Positions 33,907-44,700 of a stretch of 64,000 bases of DNA are shown one piece after another. Made by a program: the position numbers and the translations under genes. This stretch comes from Isoetes taiwanensis. Lineage: Eukaryota; Streptophyta; Lycopodiopsida; Isoetales; Isoetaceae. Position 1 is the first letter of the stretch. Each line of letters opens with the position of its first letter. Below the pieces are notes generated by a model, which had not been told where the DNA came from, did not search any database, and saw nothing but the letters and a program-made list of their open reading frames with translations. The stretch lies in contig JAJEKV010000137.1 in the NCBI GenBank assembly GCA_021234155.1, positions 684,001-748,000 of the forward strand, written 5' to 3'.

Positions 33907-34602
33907 TTATACACTCAAAATATTACAAAGTACTTCCAGAAGTAAGAAATGTTTTAGATGATCACTCCATATTGGAATTTTAATACGATCAGGCCAATTG
34001 GAAATCTGAAAGCAATTATACAACTTCTTACGAATTTCTTGAAGCACCACCTGAGAAGAAATACGCTTATCATAAAAGACCTTTCTTCGCCTTCGCTTCC
34101 ATACACTCCATATTAGCCAAGACTTTGCCATGCGAAATGCAATCCTTTTAGAAGCAGTCCACTGATTTGGATAAATACCCAAAAGAAAGTGCTGACTATC
34201 CAAAGATACTCCAAAAAAAGAATGCAACCAGGACCTAAGACTACTCAGCTCTGCACACAAATATAAACAGTGCTCCAATGTTTCAATGCACCGCTCACAC
34301 ATTGGGCAAAGTGGACTTACTCCCCGCTTAAAGCGATGAACCATCTCATTAACTCTCAAAGAGCGATGAATCACCTGCCAAAGTAGAACATTTACCTTTG
34401 GAGGATTATATTTAGACCAAACAAGGTTCCAGATGAATTGCCATTGAGAAGGCAAAGTCTGTAAGTGCCATTTTCGAGAAGGTGATAAAGTATTTGAGGA
34501 GTTAAGCAATCTGTAGCATGAACTTACTAGCTTCTTGCCTTCTTTAATACCTTGAACAAAGTTCCAGCATCTCTTGTTACCCACCTTCTTAAGGAAGAGC
34601 AC
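33907..34602 (-). pseudogene. LINE ORF2 C-terminal zinc domain
   Basis: A 231-codon open stretch with YNPPKVNVLLWQVIHRSL, CPMCERC and LIWSVWKRRRRKVFY, the reverse-transcriptase-associated zinc-binding region typical of plant L1-like LINEs. It is open but separated from the RT core by frame breaks near 34590 and 34860. Confidence 0.82.
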
Positions 34603-35145
34603 TTGCTACATAAGCCCATATACTGATATCTTTATCCAACAACCCATATGTCTCCTGAAACCATTGCCAAGGAGCAATGCCAATATCAAAATACCATTGT
34701 TCAATAGAAATAATACCTGCTCTCCTCCACCTTGCTTGGGAATGCGCATGCATAAATTCTACAACTGGGTGTAGTTGTCCATGAGTATACAAAGGCAACC
34801 ACAGAAAGGGGAAAGATGCCTGGAGACAAGCTTCCCAATCAAATGTAATCACCTGCTGGACTACCTTCTAGGCCCGAAGCAAGCCTTTCAGTACTGGAGA
34901 GGCATATGAAGAAGCTTTCAATGGATATAACAATGCCCAAGGGAGCTCAATTCTCACACCTCGCTTATGAAAAACCATACACTTCTTTACTGATTGTTTA
35001 AGTAACTTCATACCTGGTGATGCACAATCATCTTTCAACAAACTGAACAATAGCTTAGAAGCTAAGACCTTACCCTGTAAAGAAAGATCCAACATACCAA
35101 GTCCTCCTTGTTGTTTAAACAACATACATTTCTTCCATGCCACCT

Positions 35146-36149
35146 TCACAGTGCCTCCTGATCGGTACACCAGACAAAATCTCTTACAATCTTTTTTATC
35201 TCTGCAAACTTAGAAGCTGGAGCCAATAAAACCGAAACCAAATAAATATGCGTATTGTTCAATACTGACTTAGCTACTTGAATTCTACCTGCCAAGGATA
35301 ACTTTGAACCTCTCCACCAAATCAGTTGCCTTTGTAAATTTAAGATAATTTCATCCCATGCTTCATTCATGTCAATATCTAAACCAAAGGGGACTCCTAG
35401 AAGCTTTGTCTTTGCAGATGGTACAATAACCTTCCAGGCATACTCATATAAAATTTGCGGAACTGCTTCCTTCCCCACCCATAAAGCACTATACTTAGCC
35501 CAATTAAGGAGACAGCCAGATGCAATTGAAAATATATCCAAAATCTTTTTGATTATCTGCACATTATTCTCTTCACCATCCACTAGCAAGAAGGTATCGT
35601 CTGCAAACTGATTAACCAAAACCTGTTCACCTTCCTCCAATAATAATCCCTTTACCAAACCATCCTTTTCAGCCTCATGCAATAGTTGCGAAAGTCCTTC
35701 TGCCACTATAGTAAACAAAAAAGGAGCTAAAGGGCAACCTTGCCTTATTCCACGTTCAATTGGAAAAAGCACCAATGATTCTCATGATACAGTACTACCC
35801 CCTTAGCAGAAATCAACATTTTTTGCTTCATAGATCGGAAACCAGACCCAAATCCCAATTTCAAAAGCATGGCATCCAAGAAAGTCCACTTCACACTATC
35901 ATAAGCTTTAGCAAAATCCAATTTTAAATATAGAAGATTTTGACCTGAACATTGGGGCCAATGAACTCCTTCATATGCTGCCACTATATTATGAAAAATT
36001 TGCCGACCTGGAAGAAAGCCTGACTGAGCCGCATCTATACTCAATCCCAAAACCTGTTTAAGTCTTTCTGCATAGGCTTTTGCAATAATTTTATAGATAG
36101 TAGATAGAAGAGTTATTGGGCGCCTTTTTTCATTTGGCTTCTTACTCAT
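35146..36149 (-). pseudogene. LINE reverse transcriptase core, frameshifted
   Basis: Two overlapping frames (36149-35745 and 35775-35146) hold the complete RT palm. The 5' part has RRPITLLSTIYKIIAKAYA and SGFLPGRQI. The 3' part has VNQFADDTFLLV and TKLLGVPFG. A frame change lies near 35760. It would prime reverse transcription at a nicked target if intact. Confidence 0.88.
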
Positions 36150-36291
36150 TAGTTGTTTTCATTCAAATCACATTATAAGATACCTATAATAATCACATTA
36201 TATAATGACAAAACTTAAAAGCACCAGATTTTCGAGTTCTGTCAACATGCGAGCAGAACCTAAGCTTGATATTGTTTGGCTATACATGAGC

Positions 36292-36840
36292 CATTAGGGA
36301 TTTTTTGAGATCATAAAAGGGCCTTCTAAGAATTGCTGACTAGGCTATATGAACTACCAATCAGAAAACAGAACTGGTAATCCAGTCAGCAAAACAGTTA
36401 TAACTAACTCACTGGATCCCATTTTCTAGCATAAGTGTTGATAGAAAAGTCCAAATGAGCTCTTGTTTGGTGCAATAGATAGATCTCATTGAGATCTTTC
36501 CAACCTTGTGTGGTTTGCATATCTTTTAGCTCCGTAGGATAGTAAAAAAATGTAAAAACCATATTTTTTGGAGTTTGACAATCATAAGTGGTTAAAATAT
36601 GTGCAAAGCACCTAAGATTGAAAAGATCTCAACGAGATCTATCTATTGCACTAAACGAGAGCTATTTGGACTTTCCTATCAATAGTTATGCTAGAAAATT
36701 GTGATCCAGTGAGTTAGTTATAACAGTTTTGCTGACTGGACCCGTCAGTCTCTGATTTCTGATTGGTAGTTCATTTATCTTCATTTGGCTTAGTTGGCAT
36801 GTTTTGAAGGCCCTTTTTTAATCTCAAAAAAACCCTAATG
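36292..36840. mobile_element. 549-bp element with long terminal inverted repeats
   Basis: The left end CATTAGGGATTTTTTGAGAT and right end ATCTCAAAAAAACCCTAATG are inverted, and the pairing continues for about 210-230 bp on each side with mismatches (AGATAGATCTCATTGAGATC against GATCTCAACGAGATCTATCT at the inner ends). The centre is about 100 bp, without coding capacity. The structure suits a foldback or Mutator-like MITE. I cannot identify a clean target duplication. Confidence 0.72.
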
Positions 36841-37092
36841 CTTTCTGCATTTGGCTTCTTACTTATTAGTTGTTTTTATTCTAATCATACCAAAAGATAA
36901 TCATATTATATAAGGATGATGGAAGGTTATAACTAAACTCGAGCTTTATATATGTCAGTGGTATATGTGACTTCTCTCCTATCTCATAAGGAAGCAAGAG
37001 TTAATAACAAGGTATACAACCAACGGTCGTGCGAGAATAAAACTGAAATGAAGTTGTGCTGATAACGACTGTTATCTACCTGAAAGCGACTA

Positions 37093-37530
37093 TTATGTTC
37101 TGTCACGTGAAGAGATTGCATTATGAGATGAGAAGAGACTGCATTATGAGATGAGATGACAGACTATTTTGAATGAAATGTCTTGTATAGACTTGTCTCT
37201 ATCTTTTCTATGCCATGCTCTGATGACTTGTCTTGTCAAGATGGCCACCTGAGCTTGTCAATTAGCTTGGTTCATTTGTTATTGCTTCATACATGACTTT
37301 TCATCTGTTTTTAGGAGTCAGACAACGTTATCCATGAAGAAACTATAGTCTAAAGGATTCAAAGGCACACTTTATATAAAGGCTCCTAGAGGCTCTTCAC
37401 CTTTACCTTTTACGTAACCTTTATGGTATTATATATGTAAACTCTATTGATAAATTAATGTGTCTTGTATTGCGGTGCAACTTTCCTTTTTGTGTGCTTG
37501 TTCTTGTTAAACTAGTATGTTCAACCCGAT
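37093..37530 (+). repeat. Copia-like 5' LTR, copy 3 of 3, with primer site
   Basis: The fullest copy. After CTTGTTAAACTAGTATGTTCAA comes CCGATATCAGAGCC, close to the plant tRNA-Met primer site. Gag-like debris then follows (RKMKMELILQSEKLSG near 37635-37680). This marks the sequence as an LTR followed by internal DNA. Confidence 0.6.
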
Positions 37531-37755
37531 ATCAGAGCCTTTAACTGGATATGAGTCTAGCATTTGCAAACTTTGAGGGTTCACTGGTATTAAGACTTTT
37601 TATGTCTTTTCCAAATCAGGATACCCGGCTAGGAAGATGAAGATGGAGCTTATTCTACAGAGTGAAAAGCTTTCCGGATATGGATCTAGAAGGATCTGAC
37701 GACTCGTGCGCCTATTCTTTACGCTCTAAAAGTCAATTTTAATAGATGCTAAACA

Positions 37756-38075
37756 AGTGAAGTCTAGAAGTATGTTAATAAAATTTATATGGCAAAAACT
37801 ATGCACGACGTGCTCAGCCTTGGCAAGGATCTTACAAGCGAAAACTTACAAGTGAAGTGAAGTGAAGTCTAGAAGTATATTAATAAAATGTATATGGCAA
37901 AAACTATGCACGAGGTGCTCAGCCTTGGCAAGGATCTTACAAGCGAAAACATACAAGTGAAGTGAAGTGAAGTCTAGAAGTATGTTAATAAAATTTATAT
38001 GGCAAGAACTATGCACGAGGTGCTCAGTCTTGGCAAGGATCTTACAAGCGAAAATTTACAAGTGAAGTGTGGACA
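37756..38075 (+). repeat. Three tandem units of about 107 bp
   Basis: The unit GAAGTCTAGAAGTATGTTAA to CTTACAAGCGAAAA starts near 37756, 37863 and 37970. The homologous place beside pseudogene 1 (22383) has a single unit, so this expansion is specific to the second locus. Confidence 0.85.
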
Positions 38076-38820
38076 TTTGTTGGTGGAGGTATGGAGAGCC
38101 AAGGCAGATTGTAAAAACACTGTCCTATGCAATAAGTAAGAAGATGCTTGATTTGAGCATCCTTAAAGAGCTATTGTAACATCTGAGTCAATTGATGGAA
38201 ACATGTCGAAATTATTCTATTCATGGGATGCAGCAATAATATGCACAAAGGTTTATTTTGTATGAAATCCAAATGATCCCTACATAGTTTTTTTTTTTTG
38301 AAGGAAGACAAACTCTTATTCAATATTCTAGAAGAACTACACACATAGATGCAGAGACAGGAATAAAATTTCAGCAGACAAAGATAATCCACTGAGTGCA
38401 GCCACCTGTCTATGTATAAACTAAGATACCCAAATATTCCTCAAAAATCAAATGTTTTTTCTCAGGAGCAAGGTGAGAACATAGGTATGCCTTCACCAAT
38501 CTGTCTTACGCCTCATGAAGAAGTTGGTCGACACTAATTGATAAGCCTTTGAAGATACACAACCGCCTTCTTTTTCAACATAGTGGCTATGCCATACATG
38601 TTTCTCCACTTTCCACCTCAACAAACTACTGAAATGCCCAAGGCCTTACAATGGGATCCCAATGTCGGAATAAAAAATAGCCTTCTTGCATTTATAAATG
38701 CTCTTTTAGCTACAATGATTAGCTAAAAATGCATAAACTAGAATAAGAATCAGTTTTTTACCAAGAGCAGGTGCTCTTGTTCCATTTAGCCATGACAGAT
38801 AAGCATCAAGTTGTTCGAAG
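38041..38820 (+). pseudogene. BURP exon 2 pseudogene 2, with a 290-bp insertion
   Basis: The intron end is mutated (TTGGTGGAG at 38088). The exon start from 38089 has stops and indels. It jumps from GGGATCCCAA to the BURP 3' flank at the same place as pseudogene 1, then continues to about 38820. A poly(T)-headed insert at 38288-38577 interrupts the exon. Upstream context is copia-like LTR and gag, as for pseudogene 1. Confidence 0.85.
38288..38577 (-). mobile_element. Short retroposed LINE/SINE fragment in BURP pseudogene 2
   Basis: 290 bp beginning with a T run (poly(A) tail on minus) and flanked by the 6-bp duplication ACATAG (38282-38287 and 38578-38583). The next bases (GAAGGAAGACAAACTCTTATTCA) resemble 3' ends of the LINE tails at 33886 and 62053, so a severely 5'-truncated LINE is likely. 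Confidence 0.75.
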
Positions 38821-39369
38821 GATTGAAGATTCAGGCGGAGAAAATGTGCGCAAATGGCACATTTCTTGGCTTGAACTTGCTAAGAATTCAAAATTTTCCT
38901 CTGCTTGATCCGAATTCATCTTCATTCTGGATGCTCCTGTAGAGGCCCGCACTCCCTTGTCATCCTGGCTATCCTCTCTTCATATGGACACCAAAAGTTT
39001 TGCAATTATCAGAAAAAAAGAAAGAATCTCATGTGGCTTCTTGAAAGGCTCTTCGTCTGATCTCTGGAACTACCTCATCATACATCAAATTTTCCCTGAG
39101 AATCTTTTCACCTTGGAATATACACATTCCGAGCACAGTAGAATTTGAAATAGAAGTTACAGAATCTTGGTTGAAAGAATTTGTGGGCTCCAAGAAAATT
39201 GCCCCCTCCGGCATTTTCTGGGTGCACTGTGACTGGACAGAAAGATCTTCATTGAGATGTATATTGAATAAGACTCTTCACAAATGAAAGGCAATTCTCC
39301 ATAATTGAAAAATGATACTTGATTTCATATTGCTGTTTTTGAATGTTGGTAATCGTCTTTCTCTGGTTT
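38821..39369. other. Undetermined flank, possibly LINE 5' part
   Basis: Short plus-strand frames (GGENVRKWHISWLELAKNS near 38840) could be LINE ORF2 sequence before the RT, but no signature motif is visible. Confidence 0.3.
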
Positions 39370-42300
39370 CTGTATCCCCTGCTAATTCCTTCCCCTTTTC
39401 GCCTCCTTAATTAATTGCAACCCGTCCTCTAGATATATCCTTGACAATTACGTTGTAGCTATGGAGGGCCTTCATTGGAATAAGATTTCTAAGCAGAATT
39501 GCATTCTTCTCAAACTAGATTTTAAAAGCGCCTTTGACTCCATTAGATGGGACTTCCTAGATTTGCTATGGATAAGCTAGGCTTTCCTCCAAAACTAAGA
39601 AATCTTATTCATGGCCTTAATTCCCGGTCCAACTCGGCTGTGCTTATAAATGGCTCCCCTTCTGGCTTCTTTCCTATTCTTCAAGGGGTTAGGCAAGGCT
39701 GCCCTCTTGCTCTTTATCTTTTTTTGGTTGCAGTTGAGATGCTTACCCAAAGACGTTCTTCATTATCAGAGCATTGGCTCTTGTGACGCTCCCTACAAAA
39801 TATACGGCACCCGGTCATACACTCCGTAGGAAATCCCCCATCCGGTCCTTTGACCGCACGGTCCCTCCGTCTATCCCGCATTCCAGGGTATCCCTAGTGC
39901 GGGAAGGGGACACGAAGTCATGCGCACCCTTCCCCTATGGGCTCCTATCACAGCGGAAGCATAAACAATGTCAGAACTAGCAATAACAATACATCATACT
40001 ACCCCGAAGGGTAGCACATCCATATATCCATAGCTACAACAGAGATAATAAACATATGCCATAAAACATGAGAGCTACTACCCAAGGCTCGGACTCATGG
40101 AGAGGTAGACTGACGGCTAGGCCTCAAGATAAAGCGGACCGAGTCATAACAATGGCGGGGCTGGCTATAGACAATGGCTAGGGTTGACCACTCCATCCGC
40201 CCCACCTGTGCATACTTTGCAGATGGGCTAAATCAGGCTCTGGCATGACTCTAGCCTTCCGGATACGCAATCTCATGGCATCACCCATCGAGACTACTCC
40301 GGGTTGCATCTCCCCGGTCCGTTGAGGCAGGAAGGGTTGCATCTCCCCTTCCCGGGCCTAGAGGTTCCACGGGCGGCTAGAGAATCGTGGCGACACACGA
40401 TTCGTCCCCGACTTAACCCCCCAAAACAAGAGCCAGGCCAACACCTGCAGCTCTTGAGAGGCAGGGCAACACCATTGCCCCAGAAGGTGCCGGACTCATG
40501 CCCGGCCCACATGAAGTGACCGGCCATAAGCCCCCGGGGGGTTCGCCTAGATTATGGGGTATGAAACATGTGAGTGCACCAAATGGGTTTTTTTATTGCC
40601 TCTCTGGTACCGTATACATAAGAAAAATATAAGGTTTTAAAAGTTTGAATGCCGTATAGATACCAGAGGGAGTGTGGTGGCACCAATGTTCGATTCGTAT
40701 TCATACTGTAAGGTTCCGTCATTTTTGGTGAGCTTCTACTGTTGGGGATTCCGTCATCGAGTCTTAGATCAAGGTCTATATTGTATGAATGCCGAGGCTG
40801 TATGTTTTAAGTTTCCTTTCGTTAACTTATAAAATATCACTTATAAAATTACTTACGTATTAATACTTACATAATAAGTACTAATACTATGATAATATAT
40901 AAAGTAATAGATAATATATAAAGTAATAGATAATATTTAAAGTAATAGAGATGTCGCATATGTATGGAAAGGGTTGTCAAGTAAAAGTGTTTTGGGCAAG
41001 TAATTATATGATATGGGCTGCATTCTTTTACAAATAATGTAGTCGTATACAAAGGGTTTTTCATATGGAACTGTCGTATACAATGGGATTTTTGACAACC
41101 TAAGGAACGCACATGGCATATATACCTATAATAGAGGTGAATCCCCCGGGCATAAGCCTAGTCCGCTATGGGGTCCCCAGTAGCCACGCTCAGCATGGAC
41201 CCTCCCTCCGTATCTCCTCTAGCCCCGTTATGTAGTGCTGCGTCATATCATAGCCCCCGTAGCTCGGTGGGTTCCTATGCACAGGCCGCATAATATAGGA
41301 ACTAAAGGGTCTAACTAGGAGCATTATTAAGTAAGGCTACTAGGTCTCTACCCCCCTTCCCAATACAAGAGGAGCAAACATGATCAACCATCATCATACA
41401 ACTTCATATCATGATAATCATCAGAATAACATCTAACCTAATCATACATATCTAACTTACAGTTAGGGTTCCTTGATTCGGGTTCAAGATGTTGAATGAG
41501 GGTTCTAGGATGGCTCTACTCTAGATACGAAATACTAACTCATCTGGAGTGCTAACTTCCAGATGAACTACTAAGAGCACTACTCCAACACATTCCTGGC
41601 ATCTCCATGGTCTCGAAGTGGTCGAAGCCGCGCTCACTCCAAGATCGTACACGCACTATGGGGCCTGCTGCACTAGTGTATGCCACAGCAAACGACGCTC
41701 GAAATGGAGTTTCAAGTGCGAAGAAGTTTCCCAGGGTGCTAGGGCCAGAAAAGAGGTCTATGGTTAGGGTTTAGGTTAATATAGGTTAGGGTCCACATGG
41801 GATGCCACGTGGCACCAATGGGGCAAGGCCGTGTGGCAGTTGCCCAATAGGATAAGGCCATGTGGAAAATGGACCTTGTCCTAAGGTTATCTAAGTTATA
41901 TACTTGACTTAGATATGCACCATGCCACTTCCTAAGCTATACAAGGCTACGAAAGTAGACTTGTATAGTGACGGACCCAGAAATATACGTATTTATAGCG
42001 TATATTTTCCTGGAACGTCACAGCTCTATTGAAGGTCTTCAGCTTCCTAATTCTTGTGACACTCTCAACATTCTTCAATATGCTGAAGATTCCTTCTCTT
42101 TTTTAGATGATCAAGATTCTAATATTGCCTTCTTTATTGACATCTTAAGAAAGTTCTTTGCTGCCTCTAGAATTCATCTTAATTTTGATTAAAGCCTGAT
42201 CATTGGTGAGTCTACCTTTCACAATATTGCTGGCATTAATGTTCTTTTCCCCCTTCAGGCTACTAAATTGCTTAGATTACCTCTTTCAATGAGCTCTAGC

Positions 42301-42480
42301 ATCAGAGGCCTTTGGAACCCTCTATTCTCGTGAGAATTAAAAAGAAGCTGACCAATTACAGATCCTATCTTTCCGTTGCTGGCAGAACTATTATTGCTAA
42401 TGTTGTTCTTGCTAGCTCTTATGTTTACTTCTCTACTGCCTTGGTTGCTCCAAAATTGATTTATGAGCATGGAATAAATT
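39370..42480 (+). mobile_element. LINE RT region, plus strand, split by an antisense solo LTR
   Basis: The left part reads RYILDNYVVAMEGLHW, LLKLDFKSAFDSIRWDFLD and GVRQGCPLALYLF, up to 39781. After the solo LTR it resumes at 42023 with IEGLQLPNSCDTLNILQYAED, where the RT catalytic motif is changed to YAED, then FFAASRIHLNFD with frame breaks. Target duplication GCTCT marks the interruption. The element is decayed and its ends are not resolved. Confidence 0.8.
39782..42022 (-). mobile_element. Antisense solo LTR of the histone-bearing chromovirus family
   Basis: Bounded by the 5-bp duplication GCTCT (39777-39781 and 42023-42027). Read on minus it begins TGTGACGTTCC and ends GGGAGCGTCACA, as the copy 1 LTR does. 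It shares internal blocks, for example the GGCGGATGGAGTGG motif and the TATCCGGAAGGCTA block. At 2,241 bp it is longer than the 1.6-kb LTR of copy 1. No internal region remains, so it arose by LTR-LTR recombination. Confidence 0.88.
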
Positions 42481-42662
42481 ACTACTCCTATATTTTAGTG
42501 TAGCCAAAATAGGTTTAGCTAAACTACCTTCAAATTGGGGCTAGAAGTTTTTAACACTTGGCTAAACTAAATGGTTTTTCTCCATCACACTTTCTTGCTT
42601 TTGGCTAAACGTTCACAAAATGGAAAGGCAAATATTAGTCATCACGCTGAATTTATTGTAAA
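42481..42662. other. Short non-coding flank
   Basis: AT-rich spacer between the LINE and Helitron 2. Nothing recognised. Confidence 0.4.
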
Positions 42663-42695
42663 CTAGTAACGGGTGCCCGGCGTTGCCGGGCATAA
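42663..42695 (-). repeat. Helitron 2 3' terminus (hairpin plus CTAG)
   Basis: Identical in 33 bases to 23486-23518, including the 7-base stem and 3-base loop. Confidence 0.85.
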
Positions 42696-43049
42696 ATACA
42701 ATTTTATTTAGACATATGTGAAATGCCTAGCTATATTTGAAGGGGAACCAAGAGAGGAATGGAAGGAGCAATGCGCAAATATGCGCCACATTAGGCTAGT
42801 TAATTTCAACCCTTGCACATAATTCTTTTTGTTGTTAATAATCAACACATATATGTGTTGACTGTCACAATGTAGTGGCTTCATACTGCAGACTAATATA
42901 ATGGAGAAGGAGAGATTCATAGATTGGAGACTATAAAATTATAATGAACAAAAATCTACTTACAAAATTATTTGGATCCATGGTGTTGATGTTGATGGGC
43001 ATGTACTTCATGTAGATATAGATGGGCATTTAGTTGTTGTTTCTGTTGA

Positions 43050-43051
43050 TA

Positions 43052-43148
<97 letters not shown>

Positions 43149-43165
43149 CCATAATGATGATGATG

Positions 43166-43236
<71 letters not shown>
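43050..43236. repeat. (GAT)n and (AAT)n microsatellite
   Basis: About 38 GAT units (43052-43165, one ACC interruption) pass into about 23 AAT units (43167-43235). They adjoin the 3' end of the minus-strand LINE, so they may have grown from a LINE tail of TTA repeats. Confidence 0.95.
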
Positions 43237-43237
<1 letters not shown>

Positions 43238-43944
43238 TATTAATCACGCCCTCATAGGACCTTGAGGTCATGGAGCGGCAAGTTACATAACTGTTTTTAT
43301 TTTTAGCAATAACAATCTGTGCATCTCAACTTTTTTCAAATAACTACGTGGCGCTTTTGGCTCCATATCCAGCAAATCATGAAAACTTGAGTATTCCACA
43401 TGATATGTACATCTAATATCCAAGTAAGCAGGGCAATTCAGGAAAACATGTTGCTCATCTTCTATCTTCCCTTGATCACATAATTGGCAAGTTCGTTCTT
43501 CCTTTGGGATCTTAAACCATCTTCCTGTTTCTATTTTCAGCCTATGGGAACTTGTCTGATATCTGGCAATTGTTTGCTTCATGTACCGCGGTAATCTTGC
43601 TCGAAGATAGGATTGATCAGAGTAAACTATCATTGGATTAATATCCGCCATGTATACAAGCATCCTGGAACCCGGTTGTGCCCATATCTTCCTTAATGCG
43701 ATAGTCTGGACTAGAGCTCTAACCCCAATATCCGTATCTGGCCAATTTTCCTCACTTATCCCCCATCGTTCAGCCCATACTACAACATCCCTATACCATC
43801 CTGATGTCCTGGAGATCTCCATGGCATTCTTAGAGAACCGATGGTCATCTAGTCCATGAAGTCTATTGATAAATGTAATGGTCTGGATAAGTGCCTCCAT
43901 TTGTAAGGGTAATAGAGCCGCTTCCGCTAACATGATAGGATATG
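43237..43944 (-). pseudogene. LINE ORF2 C-terminal part, left of chromovirus copy 2
   Basis: A minus-strand open frame (216 codons from 43933). It has PLQMEALIQTITFINRLHGL and a Cys/His zinc-like CQLCDQGKIEDEQHVFLNC, a LINE C-terminus. The LINE continues at 54821, with the copy 2 element inserted between (target duplication GGGTT). Confidence 0.82.
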
Positions 43945-43949
43945 GGGTT

Positions 43950-44360
43950 TGTGACGTTCCATGTATTTATACAGGATATGTATAAATAATATACTGACAC
44001 GTCACCAGTAAAGGTACGCCACCATGGGGTATCTTGATCTAGGGGGTTGACCTAAAAGGGATTAATTTAGTTAGCTATGCTAAATTAATCATTAAAGGAT
44101 AATTATCCAACTAATTAAATTGGACTAATTGGCTATTTAGGAGAGCGCCACCTGGCCTAACTCGATTGGCCAGCATGGGGAATTCCAATTTGGGTCATCA
44201 ACTTGACCCCTATCCCTAATTGACCCCCTAATCGACCAGGAGCAGCAGCTGCTGAGCGCCCAACTGTGCGAGTGTCCAATTCACTGAGGGTCCCAGTTTG
44301 CTGAGCGCCCAAGTCCAGGGAAGATGGAGTTACCGAACGATAATGGATCTAGAAGGAACT
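43950..44360 (+). repeat. Truncated 5' LTR of copy 2
   Basis: Matches the start of 53198-54814 (CATGGGGTAT, CTTGATCTAGGGG, GATAATTATCCAACTAATTAA) and ends at GATAATGGATCTAGAAGGAACTC. There it shares a few bases of microhomology with the inverted pol piece. Confidence 0.85.
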
Positions 44361-44697
44361 CAGGATCCGTGGCCAAGGTCTGCTCTATCTGTTTCCCAAA
44401 CTCACTAGTGAGTGTGGAAATTGCATTACAATGGGTTTGGGTGACCAAGGGATGGCGTGACAACGCATCCGCAACCACGTTGTGCTTCCCAGGCTTATAC
44501 ACAATCTCAAAATCAAACTCCTCCAGAAATTCCATCCATCTTCTCTGACGGAGATTGAGATTCGGCTGGGTGGATAGATAACGGAGACTCTGATGATCCG
44601 TATCAAGTTGAAATCTTCTACCAAGAAGGTAGTGTCTCCATATACGCAGAGCACGGATAACGGCTAACAACTCCTGGTCATGGGTAGGGTATCGCTG
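44355..44697 (-). pseudogene. Inverted RNase H to integrase fragment inside copy 2
   Basis: Read on minus it has [47 protein letters not shown] and HCNAISTLTSEFGKQIEQ, matching copy 1 at 13112-13450 in opposite orientation. It has no frameshift in this stretch, unlike the sense pol of copy 2, so it came from a less damaged relative. It replaces most of the 5' LTR, the leader and the N-terminal half of ORF1. Confidence 0.9.
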
Positions 44698-44700
44698 TAA

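Larger units (their letters stand above)
33868..36150 (-). mobile_element. 5'-truncated LINE, minus strand
   Basis: The poly(A) tail shows as a T run at 33868-33885. Upstream on the minus strand are a zinc-binding C-terminal domain (CPMCERCIETLEHCLYLC), then RT blocks in order back to 36149: LDFAKAYDSVKWTFLD, GIRQGCPLAPFLF, the catalytic FADD (about 35590-35605), and LSLAGRIQVAKSVL. The frames are broken in at least three places. The endonuclease domain is absent, consistent with 5' truncation. A roughly 45-bp imperfect direct repeat (GAGCAGAACCTAAGCTTGAT) flanks it at 33828 and 36250, longer than a usual LINE target duplication. Confidence 0.9.

Noticed and set aside
40294-40527. Overlapping frames at 40294-40527 on both strands
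   Set aside because: They lie inside the solo LTR, which is non-coding in the complete element.
43034-43271. Poly-Met/Ile and poly-Ser/Leu frames
   Set aside because: Translations of the GAT/AAT microsatellite, not genes.
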